A DNA stretch of 64,000 nt from Cyrtodaria siliqua. Lineage: Eukaryota; Mollusca; Bivalvia; Adapedonta; Hiatellidae. The stretch covers positions 62,001 through 126,000 of the forward strand of contig JAWPHD010004496.1 of NCBI GenBank assembly GCA_037043455.1, read 5' to 3'. A program made the position numbers and the translations under genes. Shown piece by piece: positions 11,815 through 22,903 of this stretch. A model generated the notes under the pieces. The model saw nothing but the letters and a program-made list of their open reading frames with translations. It was not told where the DNA came from and ran no database searches. The stretch's first letter is position 1. Every line of letters begins with the position of its first letter.

Positions 11815-12245
11815 TGTGAAGTTGGCTCGAGATTTGGGGTTCGACATTTAAACCCAGTTCGGTATTTAACATTGGTACCCAGTTCGGGATTCGACATTCG
11901 AACCCAGTTCGGTGTTCGACATTCGAACACAGTTTGGTATTTAACATTCAAAGTCAGTTCGGGGTTCGACATTCGAACCCTGTTCGGTATTCAACATTCG
12001 AACCCAGTTCGGGTATTGGCATTCGAACCCAGTTCGAGGTTCGACATTAAAACCTAGTTCGGTATTCAACATTCGAACCCAGTTCGGGGTTCGACATTCA
12101 AACCCAATTCGGTATTCAAAATTCAAAGTCAGTTCGGGGTTCGACATTCGAACCCAGTTCGGTATTCAACATTCGAACCCAGTTCGGTATTCAACATTCG
12201 AACCCAGTTCGGGGTTCGACATTCGAACCCACATTCGAACCCAGT
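11815..12245. repeat. 25-bp minisatellite with a built-in hairpin, intron 1
   Basis: About 17 units alternate CATTCGAACCCAGTTCGG with GGTTCGA or TATTCAA. Many copies contain GGGTTCGACATTCGAACCC, a perfect 8-bp stem with a 3-base loop. Confidence 0.85.
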
Positions 12246-12978
12246 TAACGCCCAAGGTTAACGCCTACAATGCTAACAGTATATCGATAAAAATAGCACT
12301 ATTGATCAACTGATTGGATTACCCTTACGGCTAAGCGTAACGTCAATCCGAAAGTCCTGTGTTAAAAAGTCGCAAATACTATAATATTTCTCAGTGAATG
12401 GGTTTGCATATGTTACTTTGTCGATCGCAGGTAAACAAAATGAAAAAGTTAGCTATAAAAAGCAGTTTGCCTTATATGCGGGTTTCCAGCTACGTTTTGT
12501 GAGCTTGAGGTTGGTTGTCAACCAAGTGTTAAACCGCTCCCATTTGCTTTCGCCACACGCCCACTAGCCTTATATAGAGATATAGTACCTTTAATGCAAC
12601 ACTAAAATTAAGGCGCACATTCATAGTTTTGTTTTTTCTTCATATTTGGTATAAAAATGCAAATGACAATTGAAATTCATTACGCAGATCACATACACAC
12701 TATAGACAATGGAAAAATGCAGTCGAGTGAAGCAAGTGGTTGATCCGAGTTAAACGTTTCAGACATCTATTACCCTGTATTATTTTATTGTTCTCGGATT
12801 ATTTGCAACAAATCTTAATTTGGTAAATGCCAATAAATTGAGTTATACAAAATAACACTGTCTAAGAATAACTAAATTTTCCGGACATTATTATCGATAC
12901 AAATAAGACATATTTCGATATGCATGTATATTTCGATATACATGTCTTAAATTAATACATTGTGCTTCTCTGTTTCAG
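12246..12978. other. End of intron 1
   Basis: Nothing recognised except a small repeated TATTTCGATAT(G/A)CATGT at 12910-12945. Confidence 0.5.
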
Positions 12979-13224
12979 ATATTTACGCAACTTCAACTGA
13001 CCCGTCTACCAACACGCCACATGGTTACCCTAGCGAGACAACCCCTGACTCAATGAATTATGGGTTTTTGTCAAACAGCACCAGTGTGATATGCTTTACA
13101 CTCACAATTGCTGCTATATTCGCACTGTTGTTGATAGCAATTTTAAAATTTTACTGTACTTCAAAGCCTGTAGTTCAGAACAGTCATAGTTTGCAGACGG
13201 CAGAAGTGTCCATAGTTGACAAAG
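12979..13224 (+). CDS. Exon 2: ectodomain and transmembrane helix of the PPxY membrane protein
   Basis: This exon is exactly 82 codons long, entering and leaving in phase 1. The acceptor is a strong pyrimidine tract ending TTTCAG (to 12978); the donor is AAAG before GTAATT (13225). It encodes residues 27-108: a short Ser/Thr/Pro-rich ectodomain, an N-glycosylation sequon NST (residue 59), and a clear transmembrane helix (about residues 63-83, VICFTLTIAAIFALLLIAIL) followed by Lys and Cys at the cytoplasmic face. No cysteine-rich or other extracellular domain is present, so the ectodomain is probably a mucin-like stalk. It lies 3,984 bp from exon 1, across an intron filled with minisatellites. 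Confidence 0.75.
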
Positions 13225-13594
13225 GTAATTTAAAAGCAAACGTTTATAATCATAATCACCTATATTCCCACCATATTTTTAACCATGTATCAAACACATA
13301 TTTTCCAGGGCTCTCCACAAGCCAATTACAATATCACATATGTTCACTGTCAAAGACAAAACATAAGTATAAGTGGTTCCTCTGGCTCAATGATTGGCGA
13401 TAACACATGCAAAACTACATTAGGTCAACATTTGTAGGAGACCGGATCTTTGAAAAATTATACGTATCCTAAACGTATGTTTAATCCAGCAATGAAACAG
13501 TGTAGCCACGATAAGCAAACACTAGTAGCAAACGTAGCTCCTATGCCGCCCAACATATGCGATTACTTCTGCTTGATTATGCCATTATACTATA

Positions 13595-13835
13595 CTCAGT
13601 TGCAAAAGAAAATGGACACTGAGTTTTGTTTAGATTTAATTGTATAATGATTTTTAGAATTAAATTGACAATTTCCAAAATGAATATGCCATGTTTGGTA
13701 CCAAAGATTTATCATTCCAATATCATGTTGTTATTTGTTTTTCAATAGGTCCAATCGTTAAGGGACTGTCGCTTGATAAAGAGAATAGGTTGTAAAGTAA
13801 ATTTTTGAAAGTGTCCAGTTTCTTTTGCAACTGAG
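13595..13835. mobile_element. TA-flanked MITE, copy 1 (intron 2 of the PPxY gene)
   Basis: A 241-bp element flanked by TA has about 28-bp terminal inverted repeats: CTCAGTTGCAAAAGAAA at the left and TTTCTTTTGCAACTGAG at the right, extending into GGACACT/AGTGTCC. Its interior matches the reverse complement of 50024-50265 nearly throughout. TA duplication and size suggest a Tc1/mariner-mobilised MITE. No coding capacity. Confidence 0.8.
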
Positions 13836-13989
13836 TATAACTATTTTTCGGGGTGCCGGTATCAGTCAAAGTTCCTTTTTTTGTGTGATTTTTCAGACAA
13901 AATTCAACTAGTACCGAATTAAGTTGTATATCGGTGAAACAGACATTAGCAATGGTTAATGAGAAGCAAGGCACGTGGCATCAAAAACA

Positions 13990-14300
13990 CAAACGAGTTT
14001 GACAATAGGTTTACCACACTGGAACGGTCAGTGGTAAATAGACCACTGAGGGTTTAAACCAGCTTCTAGGGAGCACCAAGCCCCACTCTTACCTTATTGC
14101 CATCCCAGTAAAACGGGACAGTGTAAATAAATTCCCGCCAGGCTATATCCTCTAAAATGAAAGGCAGCATCAATAGGCAATATACGTATAACACATAGAT
14201 GATCATGTATATATGAATATAAAAACAACAGAGCAACATCCGTTAAACACAGCCAAACAAAACACGCATCACAACAACAGAATACATATATACCCTAAAC
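13990..14300 (-). mobile_element. Penelope-like 3' tail in intron 2 of the PPxY gene
   Basis: The copy includes TTGACAATAGGTTTACCACA, GGTCAGTGG, AAAACGGGACAGTGTAAATA and GGCAGCATCAATAGGCAATA in the same order as the copies at 40-62 kb. Confidence 0.55.
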
Positions 14301-14479
14301 GTAAATGGTTGACCACAGTGGTGCCGCCTTGGAACGGTTAAAGAACAAGTTGTGGTTATTAAGACACGGTATTGCTATATAATATTAAAAGTCTATATTT
14401 GTGGAACAGGGCATGCGGACGTATGGTACCATTGCTTTTGGGTGCCTTGGCTTCTAATTTTATCGCAACATATTAAATA

Positions 14480-15345
14480 TATCTGAAAAGGGTATGAAAG
14501 GAGAAATTTAGAAATCGCCGAAAACGATAAATATAAAAATAATTATATTGCTAAGGGTGATTAAACAATACACATCGCATTTATAGGCTGGAGTAGTAGA
14601 ACACCTATTCGAAACTAAAGGAAAAACATAAAAGTATTTGGGAATGCATTACCACTATGTATATACATACTGGGCTCAGCGATCTCCAAAGATCGGAATG
14701 AATAACAGTTCTGATTGCAAGCACGGGGAAACGTTTTACCTCTGCCACATTGCACAGGCAACGCTGCTATGATATATAAAAAGAGTATAAAAGGAGACAG
14801 TTAGAAATCGCCGAACACGATCAATATAAATGTTTTTGCCGTCTAGGTTTGATTTTTGATTAAAGCTGTTCATGATGAACGGTGGTGATAAATCCTAGCT
14901 ACCGCTCACGCCCTCTTGCTCCGGGCTGAGCAGAACTCAATATTTACAATGTCAATAGTACGCCAATGTGAACCATACCGACGATGGTATGCGTATGACG
15001 GCGAACATGAAACATTCAATGTGGTAGTTTCATACCATTCCATGGACAGCGGCGTGTGGTCGTAGTTTCTAACAAAATGCTTTGCTCTAAACGAGAAAGC
15101 AATAGGCGAGAAATAAACCAAATGGAATTCAGTTGGGAGTAGAGCTTATAAAGCTTGAGTCAAAAAACAGACAACCTATCCTAAGCGAGGTTAAACAATG
15201 CTCAGGCTAGAGTAGTGGAACCACTTAGTCGAAATTAAAGTAAGACAACAAAAGTATTTGAGAATGTACCACCGATATCTGTTTATATATCAGGGTCAGC
15301 GATCTCCAAAATTCGGAATGAACAACAGTTCTGATTGCAAGTTCT
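14480..15345. repeat. Diverged direct duplication, intron 2
   Basis: Two segments (about 14575-14735 and 15190-15350) share CAGCGATCTCCAAA(G/A) and AACAGTTCTGATTGCAAG. A second pair shares TTAGAAATCGCCGAA(A/C)ACGAT at 14508 and 14802. The rest is unassigned. Confidence 0.55.
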
Positions 15346-15479
15346 GCTCCAGAAACAATGAGCAATGAGCTTACACTGGAAAAGCCCTATCAAAAAGTAA
15401 TTTGGCTGTAAATAGTCCCGACCTATTTCAAAACTAATGTATATTTTATTTACCGCTAAACATTTTTATTCCAATGATA

Positions 15480-15950
15480 CCGTTTCACGACTTATTGTTG
15501 GGGCGTTGATATTTCAGCATTACATTCGCAATATTGACAATACTTACCCTTCAACATCGTTCTCTTGTTGTTGTGGCTTTTGACAACTCATTATCTTGGT
15601 TACTTTCTAAGTTGTTTTGGTTTTATTTGTATTTCCATGATCATCTCTGTTTTATATTTAATGAATGCTGCTACATTCATTAAAATATTGTTTGGCGTTT
15701 ATTCGTTTTTTTACATTGTACCGTTTTATTAGAATGCTTATAGAGTGTGAGCTAGGTTTGTTGCACCTTAGACAAGGTTTATAGTGCCATATTGCCTACT
15801 TACCGTTCCAAGTCGGTAACCCTGTCTTCACCACTCTTTCTGTTGTGTATTGGCTTTTTCATTGTATAGTTAAATTGTTCTTTGTTTGTGGTGCAGTGCG
15901 GATCTATTTTGCCATTGCCTTTGGATGCAGTCTAGGACAATTTTTTTTCT
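15480..15950 (+). mobile_element. Old Penelope-like tail, plus orientation
   Basis: The block TTGTTCTTTGTTTGTGGTGC and the Gly/Thr-type GGTTCCAAGTCGGTAACC-like stretch (about 15800) are reverse complements of sequences in the divergent copy at 48895-49525. Confidence 0.4.
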
Positions 15951-16054
15951 CATTTTTAACCTTCCGCCATTGACTCATTTTATCACCCTTGCCTGTTTGT
16001 GATGGCTCACACTTTCTTTTAAAATATAATTTTAAACAAGAAGAAGTATTGCTA

Positions 16055-17250
16055 TGCAATAAAATGTCCCCTACCGGTCACTGTGTGATACTTTAATTTC
16101 TTTTGGAGGATAATTAATTTTCTCCTTGTACAAAGTGACACGTGAACATGTAAATGCATAATGTAACGTAACCGCAATGCCATGCGTTACTGCATTAGGC
16201 AGTGTTAAATTTGGAAGCGTAAAATGCCCAATTAACTGTCTGAATAATATGAGACTAAACATAACATTTCATATAAGCTACCTACCCGTAAAGCTTCATT
16301 CCAATATCTCATGCCTAACTGAAGTAACTGAGCGGAAACCATTTTTTTATTTTTATGAGCAGTGACCTTGACATTGACACCAGTGACCCCAAATGAAATC
16401 TCAAGCTTCATTTTTATACAAGCTACATACCCATAATGTTTCATTCCAATATCTCATTCCTAACTGAAGTTATTGAGCAGAAACCGCTTTTCTATTTTTA
16501 GTAACAGTGACCTTGACCTCAGTGAAACCAAATGCAATCCCACGCTTCCTTTTCATAAAAGCTACCTACCCATAAAGTGTCATTCCCATATCTCATTCCT
16601 AACTGAAGATACTGAGCGGAAACCGTCTTTCTATTTCTAGTAATAGTGACCTTGACCTTGACTCCAGTGACCCCAAATCCAATCACAAGTTTCCTTTTCA
16701 TATAAGCTATATAACCATAAAGTTCCATTCCAATATCTCATTCCTAACTGAAGTTACTGAGTGGAAACAGTTTTTCTATTTTTAGTAGCAGAGACCTTGA
16801 TCTTGACCCGAAATGACCCCAAATGCAATCACAAGTCTCCTTTTCTATAAGCTACCTACCCATAAAGTTTCATTTCAATATCTCATTTTTAACTGAAGTT
16901 ATTAAGAGGCAACTGATTTCTATTTTTAGTAACAATTACCTTGACCTTGACCCCAGTGACCCCAAATGCAATCCCAAGCTTCTTTTTCATATAAGCTAAA
17001 TACCCATAAGTTTCATTCCAATATCTAATTCCTAGCTGAAGTTATTGAGCGGAAACTGATTTTCTATTTTTAGTAACAGTGACATTGTGACCCCAGTGAC
17101 CCCAAATGCAATCCCAAGCTTTCTTTTCATATAAGTCCATAAAGTTTTATTCCAATATCTCATTTCTAACTGAAGTTATTGAGCGGAAATAAATGTGACA
17201 GAGTGACGGACTGACGGACTGTCAGACGGAGTGCTATCCTATAGTCTCTA
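16055..17250. repeat. 142-bp monomer array with inverted ends, intron 2
   Basis: About seven monomers share TTCCAATATCTCATTCCTAA and GTGACCTTGACCTTGAC at a spacing near 142 bases. The ends GTCCCCTACCGGTC (16065) and GACCGGCAGGGAAC (17251) are inverted (12 of 14). Confidence 0.75.
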
Positions 17251-17326
17251 GACCGGCAGGGAACTAATTAACTGTTTGATATGCGTGATTATGATGGCTT
17301 CATTCTGTGAATGCTACACTTCCTAT

Positions 17327-17388
17327 TCGACGTCACATCCTGTTTGACGTCACAAGTTTCCTGTTCGACGTCACTTTATGTTCGACGT
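17327..17388. promoter_or_regulatory. Cluster of GACGTCA motifs
   Basis: CGACGTCAC at about 17328 and 17366, a perfect CRE (TGACGTCA) at 17345-17352 and a half site at 17383, in about 60 bases. It may simply be a short decayed repeat. Confidence 0.3.
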
Positions 17389-17424
17389 TTGCAGCAACGT
17401 TTGTGTTTCTTTGGCCGGGAGAGC

Positions 17425-17555
17425 AAAGACAACGAGTATAAAAAGTTCTCGCCTCTCACCGCTGCGTGTCCGAATCTCACTGGGTTCTCCATTTGTCAAG
17501 TGAGAACGTATCGATGGCGGGAGGTATACAGTACTGGATATACCCAGACAAAAGT
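17425..17555 (+). mobile_element. SINE, second family, partial copy
   Basis: TTCTCGCCTCTCACCGCTGC, GTCCGAATCTCACTGGG and GGTATACAGTACTGG match the 18800-19010 copy. The 3' part is replaced by a Penelope-like tail. Confidence 0.5.
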
Positions 17556-17745
17556 TTACCGGTTTACCGCCGTGGAACGGTCTGTGGTAAAAAGGCCGCT
17601 TAGGGTTTAGACCATGTTCTAGGCTGTACCTTATCCTATTGTCAACAAAGTAAAACGGGACCGTGTAAATAAATTCCCGCCCGCCTGCATCACCTAACAA
17701 CCAAGGCAACATCAATAGGCAATATAAGTAAAGGAACAAATGGAC
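17555..17745 (-). mobile_element. Penelope-like 3' tail fragment next to a SINE
   Basis: TTACCGCCGTGGAACGG, AAAACGGGACCGTGTAAATA and CAACATCAATAGGCAATATA appear in family order. It joins the SINE at 17425-17555 directly. Confidence 0.55.
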
Positions 17746-17749
17746 GGTT

Positions 17750-18799
17750 TGCCTCTACAAAAAACAACAACTAAAAAACAAACAAAAAAACAACAACAAA
17801 AACAAAATTCTTTCATGTTCTCACATTATTTTTTCTTTCCATATGAACGATCATTTTTGTTTTTATCTTAACTTGCAAACGTTACTCTAAGTTGATCTAC
17901 TGGTAATAAAGCACATTACAAGGTCCCGCTTTTATTCCATTAAACGATGGGAAAGCCTATATTAGCAGGATTTTATAACTGATATTTCGACAAAAAAACA
18001 CGTTTAAAAACTTTTTTTTTACTGAAAAAAAATGCAATATCCAGTTTAAAATTACCTATTAAATGTTTTAATTTTACAATATGCAAACTTTTTAAGCTGA
18101 AATTAAGGTTTTATTTCACACCCCAGCCAAACCCATTTTCGCTTCTTGGAGAAGGGGTTGGATGGAGTATGAAAGTTAACACTCGGACCACATAATGAGA
18201 ACAAGTTGCTTTGAACTATTCACATCCATAATGATAAAAAGTTAATACTCGGACCTCGTAATGACATGCGTAACATAAAACTTATTTACATTTTTAAAAA
18301 GAAATATTAGTGTAAATGGAGTAGAGGAGATATCGAATTTATACGTAATTTTAAACTTCGTATGGCAGTGGTCTATAAATCAGAGAACAGGAACCATTTT
18401 ATTTATGGTAAACGTATCCGTGTCAAAAGCATCTGGGGTTCATCCCCATCCAAGTCGAATGATAAAGCACATGTTAACCGTTGTGGACCTGCCAACCGTT
18501 CAATATAGGCTGACTTTGTTGGCAACAAAACATGATATTGTTATGCATCGCGTGTGTGTGTAGGTCTAAGGATTACAGTCCTTCCGCCGTATTTTAACCG
18601 GTATGAGATCCACACGATAGAGTCTGGACTTATGAGTGCTTATGTTCTATCTAAAGTTTACGTGCAATACATTATAATGCTGCAACGTTGGAATCTTGGT
18701 GATTCATAAATATCAGTAAAAATCTATAAAATTCACCCATTGTTCAAGTCCAAATTGGCCCACACATATACCGTGTTTTCTACTATATATTAGGGGTTA
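17750..18799. other. Intron 2, no feature
   Basis: CAACAAAAACA-type A/C-rich tract at 17757-17805, otherwise nothing recognised. Confidence 0.5.
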
Positions 18800-19010
18800 A
18801 CGACTTTGCGTTGTAAACTTTCTCGCCTCTCACCGTTGCGAGTTCGAATCCCACTGGGAACTCGACTTGTAAGTGAGGAAGTGTCGATTCTGACAGATGA
18901 CGGGAGGTGTACAGTACTGATTCTACCCAAGCAAAATTGGTGGTCTGTATACCTGATACTTGGGAGACCCTGGGTAATTCGACCTTTGGAAAAGTGACAT
19001 CAATAAATTT
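18800..19010 (+). mobile_element. SINE, second family, in intron 2 of the PPxY gene
   Basis: A B-box-like GAGTTCGAATCCCACTGGG is followed by GAAGTGTCGATTCTGACAGA and a GTACAGTACTG block. The same order occurs at 17425-17555 and, inverted, at 30354-30556. Confidence 0.55.
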
Positions 19011-19024
19011 GTAAGGTCAACATT

Positions 19025-19512
19025 TTGCAACACTGATAGTCATGTCTGATTCACTAATTGCCATAGTCATGTCTGATTCACTAATTGCCATAGTCATGTC
19101 TGATTAACTAATTGTCATAGTCATGTCTGATTCACTAATTGCCATAGTCATGTCTGATTCACTAATTGCCATAGTCATGTCTGATTAACTAATTGCCATA
19201 GTCATGTCTGATTCACTAATTGCCATAGTCATGTCTGATTCACTAATTGCCATAGTCATGTCTGATTAACTAATTGTCATAGTCATGTCTGATTCACTAA
19301 TTGCCATAGTCATGTCTGATTCACTAATTGCCATAGTCATGTCTGATTAACTAATTGCCATAGTCATGTCTGATTCACTAATTGCCATAGTCATACTAAT
19401 TGCCATAGTCATGTCTGATTAACTAATTGCCATAGTCATGTCTGATTCACTAATTGCCATAGTCATGTCTGATTAATTAATTGCCATAGTCATGTCTGAT
19501 TAACTAATTGCC
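19025..19512. repeat. 27-bp minisatellite with higher-order period, intron 2
   Basis: Seventeen or so units of TAGTCATGTCTGATT(C/A)ACTAATTG. C-type and A-type units follow a C,C,A rhythm, and the A-type alternates TTGTCA and TTGCCA, so a six-unit (162-bp) block repeats. It ends about 190 bases before exon 3. Confidence 0.9.
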
Positions 19513-19698
19513 ATGGCTTTTTCAGCTAACCTTTTCCATCATATTTTTTCTCTTTTGTTTTTCACCCAGTGTATTTTCAGGGCGTTGTGTTCTAGTTTTC
19601 CATATTGTGTGATTGGCCCGCGTGTATTTTCACGGAATTATATATTTATGGTTCTCCACAATGTGTGATCATTTTATTATTTCTGTTTGTATTTTCAG

Positions 19699-19862
19699 GG
19701 AGCGTTATGTATGCACATCCTCCTCCGACATATGACCAGTGTATGGCCATGGAAGGTCTTCCATCGTACCATACACTATCGCCGAACGGTAAACTACGCT
19801 CTGACAAGAAACCGCAGACTACTTCCGGGAGTATCAGTCTTCACATCTATGAGATAGATTAA
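19699..19862 (+). CDS. Exon 3: cytoplasmic tail with PPxY and LPxY motifs, stop codon
   Basis: The acceptor TGTATTTTCAG (to 19698) joins in phase 1, continuing the frame of exon 2 as Asp-Lys-Gly-Ser-Val. The exon encodes residues 109-162 and ends at the TAA at 19860-19862. The tail has a PPxY motif (PPPTY, Tyr120) and, nine residues on, LPSY (Tyr132). Paired PPxY/LPxY motifs are classic ligands for WW domains of NEDD4-type ubiquitin ligases and YAP-type scaffolds, so the protein may be a membrane adaptor for ubiquitination or trafficking; that role is inference. A basic segment (KLRSDKK) follows. A polyadenylation signal AATAAA lies at 20046-20051. Decoy acceptor-like sequences occur about 120 and 70 bases upstream. 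Confidence 0.75.
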
Positions 19863-20045
19863 ACGTCGCATGTAGCCGTGTTCAATTATAGATTGATAAT
19901 TATATGACATTATATGATTGGATAAGAAATATATGATTTAATCTTTCGTTCTGATCCTTTTGTTTTTTTCGTGTACACATATTGTGTATTGTTGAAAATA
20001 TGTTTAAACCAATAATATATCACATAACATGGCGTATTGGAGTGC

Positions 20046-20051
20046 AATAAA
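20046..20051 (+). promoter_or_regulatory. Polyadenylation signal of the PPxY protein gene
   Basis: Canonical AATAAA about 184 bases after the exon 3 stop codon, giving a short 3' UTR. It is the first good signal downstream in this orientation. Confidence 0.45.
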
Positions 20052-20270
20052 GCAATTGACCTATTTATCGCCGTATACTAGTGTATGAGGACGGAATCAC
20101 TGTGCTTGTAAACAGAACAAACATTAGGTTTCAATTATTTGCATGGTTTATCATGTTCAATTATTTGCATGGTTTATCATACCATACTTTCAGACAGACC
20201 TTCATAGTTGAAATCTTACTTATAAAACCCATGTATACTGAAACGGACTCGGGAATTTCCGCTATATATT

Positions 20271-20760
20271 GTACACTCAAGTGATATGAAAACGCAACAC
20301 GGGAATTTCCGCTATATATTGTATATACAATATGCTGCTTTTAATCGAATGGTACATGGCTACGTAAGACCTTTCCTTTTGGAAAAAATACTAAAACAAC
20401 AAATAATACAGCAAATAATATTCCTTCAATGTTTCATTATTCACAGAGTACGCGTTTGGCTCAATCATGTGAGCAAACTTAGGATGCAACATTTTGCAAA
20501 CTATTTACGTTAAATACAGTACTGAACTAGCTCAATTTTTCAAAGAGCTACTTCAACATTTATGAAGTTCTTGTTACAAAGTGTAGTGTGATTAAAACGT
20601 CTACAACATCACAGTTGTGTCCTTTCTCTAGTTAACTGCAACTTTCTTTTTAAAAAACATCTTGGGATTTCTTTGGAATATTATGTGCAATTAAGTGTGC
20701 AGTATATACAATATATAGCGGAAATTCCCGTGTTGCGTTTTCATATTACTTGAGTGTATA
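20271..20760. mobile_element. Inverted-repeat DNA element, copy a
   Basis: It is bounded by about 55-bp inverted termini, including AAAACGCAACACGGGAATTT on the left and AAATTCCCGTGTTGCGTTTT on the right, with ACTCAAGT/ACTTGAGT outside. The interior (about 350 bases) recurs inverted at 20760-21200 and partially at 24140-24400. A short frame (KILKQQIIQQIIFLQ) is conserved in two copies but has no recognisable transposase motif. Confidence 0.65.
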
Positions 20761-21200
20761 TACGGCACAATTAATTCCACATACTATTCCAAAGAAATCC
20801 CAAGTTGTTTGGTAAAAAAACAATTGCAGTTAATTAGAGACAGGACACATCTGGGATGTTGTAGACGTCTAATTCACACTACACATTGTAACAAGAAATT
20901 CATAAATGTTGAAGTTCCTCTTTGAAAAACTGAGCAAATTCAGTACTGTATTTAACGTAAAGAGTTTTCACCATTGTGCATCCGAAGTTTGCTCACATGC
21001 TTGAGCCAAACGCGTACTCTGTCAATAATGAAACTTTGAAGGAATACTATTTGCTGTATTATGTGTTGTTTTAGTATTTTTTTCCGAAAGGAAAGGTCTT
21101 GCATAGCCATGTTACATTCGATTGACAGCAGCATATTGTCTATACAATGTATATACAATATATAGCGGAAATTCCCAAGATGCGGTTCAGTATATAAGTA
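20760..21200. mobile_element. Inverted-repeat DNA element, copy b, head-to-head with copy a
   Basis: It is the reverse complement of copy a with one terminus lost, so the pair forms a palindrome of about 900 bases. The surviving terminus is GGAAATTCCCAAGATGCGGT. A third terminus remnant at 20231-20270 (CTCGGGAATTTCCGCTATAT) shows an earlier nested copy. Confidence 0.65.
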
Positions 21201-22210
21201 ACTTTTAATTTGGCTGAAGGTGTCGCATTATTTGTAGTCAGAACGCGTTACATACGCCAATTAAACAACAAAGACACGTCGTGAGTTCTCTTACAAATTG
21301 GCGCCATGTTAAAGGTAAATTGAAAACACTACTAGTAAAATGAATCTTTCACGTCGTAGGTGTGTTATGTGATAAATAGAATCCTACACAGAATATAATC
21401 CCAGACTCGATGAGTGGTGAGTGTGTCATTTTGACCTTAATGCTCGTATCCTATCATTATATCCGACGAGTTTATTAAAGTCATTAATACAAAGATTCTC
21501 TATACATCGATGTTTTATCTTCCAGTTAATAAAAATGCCTGTCTATAGTCAATCGTTCGATGGAATGATTTTAATCTATTGATGTTCGACGAATGTGGTC
21601 ATACCATACATCTGTTTATCACACAACCTACGGTGTGGGCGGGTGATAATGTCATGATATTATCGTTCGGTCCTTTTCGTTCAGCTCAGTGTGCAACGGA
21701 ATGGCCTCATCGATTTAAAATAACGGATTACGGAAATTGACGAGTTAATTAGTCTTGATCATCTTCGACGCCTGATTGTAAACAACGTCTTGGCCCGTTG
21801 TGCAGCAACACATTTGCAACCGGAAGAACGTGCCCGTAATTAATATGTTTTTATTATAGTGTTTTGACCATCCACATTATAGAGAATAATAAAAGGGTAT
21901 TTTCATATCCCACCTTATATCAGGCCTGATATAGAGTGTGATATGAAAATACACATGTTTTATTCTGTATATCATATACTTCAGCTTTGTCGAAAGTCAG
22001 TTTCAGCTCACTCACAACGCTGTTTTCCAGGGAGAAAAAAAGAGTTGTTATCAATAGATCTAGTCCATTCTGATGTGTTCATGTCTGTCGCGTAAGTGGT
22101 ACACAGCATTTATTTTTGTCCGAAACCTTATTGAAAATGAATTCCATTAAATTTGGAATTGTCTAATCAAGGTGAAATGTCATAATGGTTATTTCATCCA
22201 CGGATAATGA
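21201..22210. other. No gene seen
   Basis: Only the hairpin at 21890-21955 stands out. Confidence 0.5.
21890..21955. other. Hairpin with an 18-bp perfect inner palindrome
   Basis: GTATTTTCATATC and GATATGAAAATAC flank TATATCAGGCCTGATATA (21916-21933), which is its own reverse complement. Confidence 0.6.
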
Positions 22211-22817
22211 TTCTATAGCCAATAATCTGCCGCGAAAACAGGATGAAAGCAACTATTGAAACGCAGACGACAAACCATAGCCGTGACAAATCGTATACAT
22301 TCGTAACTAATCGGTTATTTCTGTGTCACTCTGGTAAAAGGATCGAGATGAACATTCGGTTATTTCGTGATATGACATGTTTTCACCCTATATTTCACGC
22401 GTGTGATAAAGCTTTATTGCCCAGCAACGAAATCCTGATTGATATGACTAGCTAGGTCTATGTCGTATCGTATATTAAAAAAACAACAGGTTTTTAGGGG
22501 AGTATATGATAACATTATTTAACACATAACGTTACTTCCCTATAAATATGTTGTTTTTGAATATACGATACGACATAGACATTAGCTAGTCATATCAATC
22601 ATGATTTAGTTGCCGGGCAATAAAGCTTAATCACACGTGTGCTCCAGAAATAAAGGGTAAAAGAATGTCATATCACGGAATTAACCGAATGTTTTTTATG
22701 AATCTTTCATCGGTGTGATACGGAAATTGACGATTAGTTACGATTTTATACGATTTGTCACGCGTATGATTTGTCGTCTGCATTCCATACTATTTTCGCA
22801 CCAGGTTATTGGCTATA
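22211..22817. mobile_element. 600-bp foldback element
   Basis: Two arms of about 285 bases (22211-22505 and 22530-22817) are reverse complements with moderate divergence around a loop of about 25 bases. Matching landmarks include CTATAGCCAATAA / TTATTGGCTATA, GCAGACGACAAA / TTTGTCGTCTGC and GTCTATGTCGTATCG / CGATACGACATAGAC. Transcribed, it would form a long hairpin. Confidence 0.75.
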
Positions 22818-22903
22818 CATCTACATCTGCATGTGTAAGTTGAACTTTGACAATAACTCAACGGAAATGGCTTCACCAGTAATGCTAAGAAGATGAACTA
22901 AAA

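Noticed and set aside
11760..12147. Frames in the 25-bp array on both strands
   Set aside because: Minisatellite translation; unit variants are synonymous with array structure, not protein constraint.
1150..12245. CRISPR-like regular repeats
   Set aside because: Arrays are head-to-tail minisatellites without unique spacers, in a eukaryotic context.
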